35,335 bases of DNA from Flavobacterium sp. ZT3R18. GTDB taxonomy: Bacteria; Bacteroidota; Bacteroidia; Flavobacteriales; Flavobacteriaceae. How positions within the stretch are numbered: the first letter of the stretch is position 1; the number at the start of each line of letters is the position of its first letter. Under the pieces are notes generated by a model. That model was not told where the DNA came from. It ran no database searches and saw only the letters and a list, made by a program, of their open reading frames with translations. Made by a program: the position numbers and the translations under genes. The DNA is taken from NCBI RefSeq assembly GCF_007097385.1, contig NZ_VJZS01000033.1, forward strand, positions 1-35,335. The letters run 5' to 3'. Shown piece after piece: positions 32,877-35,335 of this stretch.

Positions 32877-32976
32877 TATTATTGAGTGTGCCATCAAAAA
32901 AGTCTAAACGAAAGCCTCAATTCATCCTTTAATATATCGTCTTGGCTTAAGCCAGCATTGTAAACAAATGATTTTC
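32877..32976 (-). pseudogene. 5' remnant of a second DUF2235 effector gene
   Basis: About 100 bases closely match the first ~102 bases of the intact effector gene (31663-31764). Examples are ATTGAGTGTGCCATCAAAAA near 32881-32900 and TTCATCCTTTAATATATCGT near 32921-32940, each also present in the intact gene. The remnant is 2 bases shorter in the middle and lacks the start ATG (AAG instead), so it cannot be translated. It begins right after the stop of the DUF805-like gene, just as a coupled effector gene would. It is a scar of a lost or replaced effector. Confidence 0.9.
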
Positions 32977-32979
32977 TTC

Positions 32980-33582
32980 TTAACTCCAACTTTGCCAAAC
33001 AGATAAAAGTGTAATAATTAAACTAAAAATTGTAAAACGTAAAGAATAAGCATATATACTATCATTTGTAACCTTTTTTTTAAAATAATAAACCTGTATA
33101 GTAAAAATTATTAAAGACAACACAATCAAAAAACTAGAATACATTAAAGACCAAATTCCAGCATTCATCGATTTAGTATGACAGAGAGCGATGAATAAAA
33201 CTAAATTCATTAATCCTATCGCAATAGAGATGAATAATAATTTAAAAAAGGCATATCTATTGATGTATGCTGTTGGGCTTTTTATATACTTTTCATCTTC
33301 TCCTTTTTCTAGTAGTAAAACAAAATTATAAAATGGAATAAATAAATAGAACCATGGCTTTTTAATATCATTCATTCTTTTTATTCCAGCTGAAAATAAT
33401 ACCATAAAAAACAATATTGAATAGATAGCCAATAAAATACTACTGCCCAAAAAATCACAAATTGGAAAAATTAGAAAAAGATTTAAAAAACTTATACGTA
33501 TAAATAATAAAAAACTTTTCCTTGACAATGATTCATCTATATTAAAGCTAGTTTGCCAAATTCTTACATATTCTTTTATCAT
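32980..33582 (-). CDS. DUF805-like membrane protein
   Basis: A 200-residue protein with about four to five membrane segments. The N-terminus (W-Q-T-S-F-N-I-D-E-S-L-S-R-K-S-F) and the central R-M-N-D-I-K-K-P-W-F-Y-L-F-I-P-F-Y-N resemble the DUF805 signature. Its start is one base beyond the VgrG stop, so it is co-transcribed with VgrG. DUF805 proteins are small membrane proteins of poorly known function. Its position between vgrG and an effector remnant suggests it may have protected against a former effector or assist delivery; this is speculation. Confidence 0.6.
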   Translation of the reverse strand: MIKEYVRIWQTSFNIDESLSRKSFLLFIRISFLNLFLIFPICDFLGSSILLAIYSILFFMVLFSAGIKRMNDIKKPWFYLFIPFYNFVLLLEKGEDEKYIKSPTAYINRYAFFKLLFISIAIGLMNLVLFIALCHTKSMNAGIWSLMYSSFLIVLSLIIFTIQVYYFKKKVTNDSIYAYSLRFTIFSLIITLLSVWQSWS

Positions 33583-33583
33583 T

Positions 33584-35335
33584 TTACCCTTTGTTTACTT
33601 TTGCGTCAGTAGCTCCTAATAATTTTGAAACCCCTGAACTTTTTATCAATATATCTCCCGCTATAGCCTTGTGGGTTGTTGTTCCTGTAGTCTCTTTTAA
33701 ATCACCACCAACCGTCATTGTTTTATTTTTATCAATATCTTGTTTATACTCTTGGGCTTGTAAAGTTATTTTATTGGTTACCGTTGTCGATTTGTTTTTA
33801 CCAACATCATCAGTTTGATCTTCACCCACTTGGGTTATCATATTCTTACCGACATTAAAAGTCAAATCTTCACCAATATCAAAAGTCATATTCTTCGGGA
33901 CAGTTACAAATGTATTGCCCTTACCGTCCATAAAATATTTGTTCCCGCTTGCGTCTTCGATCAAAAGACTTCCATCGGCATCATTAAAGACAATTTTTAT
34001 TCCTGAGCGCGTACGCATTACTTTCATATCGTTTTTGGGTGTAACGTAACCACTTTTTCCATTTCTATGATACATTGATCCAAACACTACAGGCATTTCG
34101 GCATTGCCTCCCTGAAAATCAACGAATACTCTTTCGCCAACCTCGGGTATAATATAAAAGCCTTTCTCGCCACCTCCGTGTGGATGCACCATAGGTACAT
34201 ATGGGGTTGTTTCGCCTTTAGCTTGCTGCCATGGCATTTGTATTTTTAAACTGCCTAGACCGTCTGGGTCTTCATTTGCTACAACTATTGCTGTTTGACT
34301 CTCACAACGTGGAATTAAATCAGGATTGGTCATAGGCGAGAAAACTGCTCCGTTAAAATTAACAGCTGTAAAATGGTTTTCGTAACCACCTCCGTCATCA
34401 CAGGTATGCGTTACCTGGATTACCCTATACGAATTTTCTAATTGCGGATCAACACTGCTTATACTTACATCGTTGCCAATGGTCACACCCGGAACTTCAC
34501 TTGAAGCTTCTATTTGTATCATATCACCCATAACGGAGCGCATTTTATTTTTGGCATATTCTTCGGATGCTTTTTTTCCCATTCCTCCAACCGCATTTTG
34601 GTTGAGTTGAATAACCGTTTCTTTGCTGAAAACCTGATTGGATTTATTGATAAACGTTTGATGAAATCCGTCCACTTCTTTTTTATATCTGGAAGTGCTT
34701 TCAGCAAAATGTTCCCCTTTTATATTGTCATTCTCTATAGCTTTAAATAATGTTGGAGACAATTTTACATCATAACTAAATTCCTGCATATTAACCCCGT
34801 AAACAAGTTTAGGCTCACCGCCTGTACCGCCCGGAGTCCCGAAAACCATTGAAGTTCCATTATAATAGAACCATTGCCCGTAGCGCATCGCTAGACGATT
34901 CAAGAAATCAAAATCACTTTCGTTGTACTGAACCGTATAAGGTAATTCCTCTTTATAATATGGAGACACTCTCATATCTATATCATAACCTGTTTTTACT
35001 TTATTTACAATATCGGCTAGTGGTTTTTCTGTAAATGAATTTGATTCTGGGCCATTGTCTAAAACGATCGAAGAGCTATATCCTTGAATTAGGATTGTTT
35101 CTTCCATGTCACGAACACGGGATTTTCGCATAGTGACCTTGGTTACTATTCCATAAAACTGCATTACATAATCTTTAGGATTTTTAGCAACCATATGGTC
35201 ATCTAAATCCGGTATTGCTTTTATTTCGATGCTTATCTTTTCGCCCGCGAGTTGCTGCGAAACTGGCATAACGCTTTCAGATTCGCTAACCAATATATCC
35301 TGTCGCACTTCAACCGAAAAAGTATGATGGTCATG
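33584..35335 (-). CDS. vgrG: VgrG spike protein (5' end beyond window)
   Basis: The frame is open to the right edge (583 visible codons), so the true start lies outside. A GTG at 35308 is only an internal codon. The N-terminal part has the gp27-like fold pattern (Q-Y-N-E-S-D-F-D-F-L-N-R-L-A-M-R-Y-G is typical of VgrG). A gp5-like OB-fold follows at about visible residues 355-440 (D-G-L-G-S-L-K-I-Q-M-P-W, G-E-R-V-F-V-D-F). A C-terminal repetitive stretch (V-G-K-N/V-G-E-D repeats, about 475-560) forms the beta-helix spike. VgrG trimers form the puncturing tip that carries PAAR-like proteins and effectors. It heads the visible operon. Confidence 0.93.
   Translation of the reverse strand, partial: HDHHTFSVEVRQDILVSESESVMPVSQQLAGEKISIEIKAIPDLDDHMVAKNPKDYVMQFYGIVTKVTMRKSRVRDMEETILIQGYSSSIVLDNGPESNSFTEKPLADIVNKVKTGYDIDMRVSPYYKEELPYTVQYNESDFDFLNRLAMRYGQWFYYNGTSMVFGTPGGTGGEPKLVYGVNMQEFSYDVKLSPTLFKAIENDNIKGEHFAESTSRYKKEVDGFHQTFINKSNQVFSKETVIQLNQNAVGGMGKKASEEYAKNKMRSVMGDMIQIEASSEVPGVTIGNDVSISSVDPQLENSYRVIQVTHTCDDGGGYENHFTAVNFNGAVFSPMTNPDLIPRCESQTAIVVANEDPDGLGSLKIQMPWQQAKGETTPYVPMVHPHGGGEKGFYIIPEVGERVFVDFQGGNAEMPVVFGSMYHRNGKSGYVTPKNDMKVMRTRSGIKIVFNDADGSLLIEDASGNKYFMDGKGNTFVTVPKNMTFDIGEDLTFNVGKNMITQVGEDQTDDVGKNKSTTVTNKITLQAQEYKQDIDKNKTMTVGGDLKETTGTTTHKAIAGDILIKSSGVSKLLGATDAKVNKG

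Overview
This window looks like part of a Bacteroidetes genome, most likely from a flavobacterium. It carries a Bacteroides-type tra operon (TraE/DUF4134, TraF/DUF4133, TraG, TraJ), genes of the Bacteroidetes type VI secretion system (TssF, VgrG, DUF4280 PAAR-like), and visibly A/T-rich intergenic DNA. The organism assignment is inferred from gene families. No rRNA, tRNA or CRISPR array was seen.

Region 1 (1-12830, all leftward) is the central part of a conjugative-element transfer operon. In transcription order it encodes: a membrane-anchored protein; a possible very small Cys-containing protein; TraE; a DUF1896-like protein; a giant DNA methyltransferase-helicase fusion of the DarB/antirestriction type; TraF; the TraG ATPase; three tandem secreted TraI-like paralogues; and TraJ, which runs off the left edge. 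A 422-base spacer (12831-13252) with short repeats and a hairpin separates it from the next region, so the edge of the element may lie there.

Region 2 (13253-23040) holds accessory or chromosomal genes. A 1452-residue DUF2339 membrane protein contains three almost identical 351-bp tandem repeats. After it come a lipoprotein, an unrecognised helical protein, an AraC-type regulator, a lipoprotein/membrane-protein pair, and a divergent membrane-bound TPR-AraC regulator. Perfect hairpins sit in and around the last group.

Region 3 (23232-35335, all leftward) is the cargo section of a type VI secretion locus, lying between two structural genes: VgrG (upstream, cut by the right edge) and TssF (downstream). 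Between them, in transcription order, are: a DUF805-like membrane protein; a decayed 5' remnant of a DUF2235 effector gene; a DUF2931 lipoprotein (probable immunity protein); a DUF2235/Tle1-like phospholipase effector; an unknown 261-residue protein; a DUF4280 PAAR-like spike protein; a metzincin-like zinc protease (probable effector); and a secreted WG-repeat-like protein (candidate immunity). Tight spacing and short overlaps suggest one operon. The remnant and the A/T-rich cargo genes point to effector turnover at this position.

The strongest leads are the metzincin/WG-like pair as a candidate effector-immunity module, the effector remnant showing module replacement, the in-frame triplication in the DUF2339 gene, the triplicated TraI-like genes, and the possible unannotated small protein between TraE and its upstream gene.
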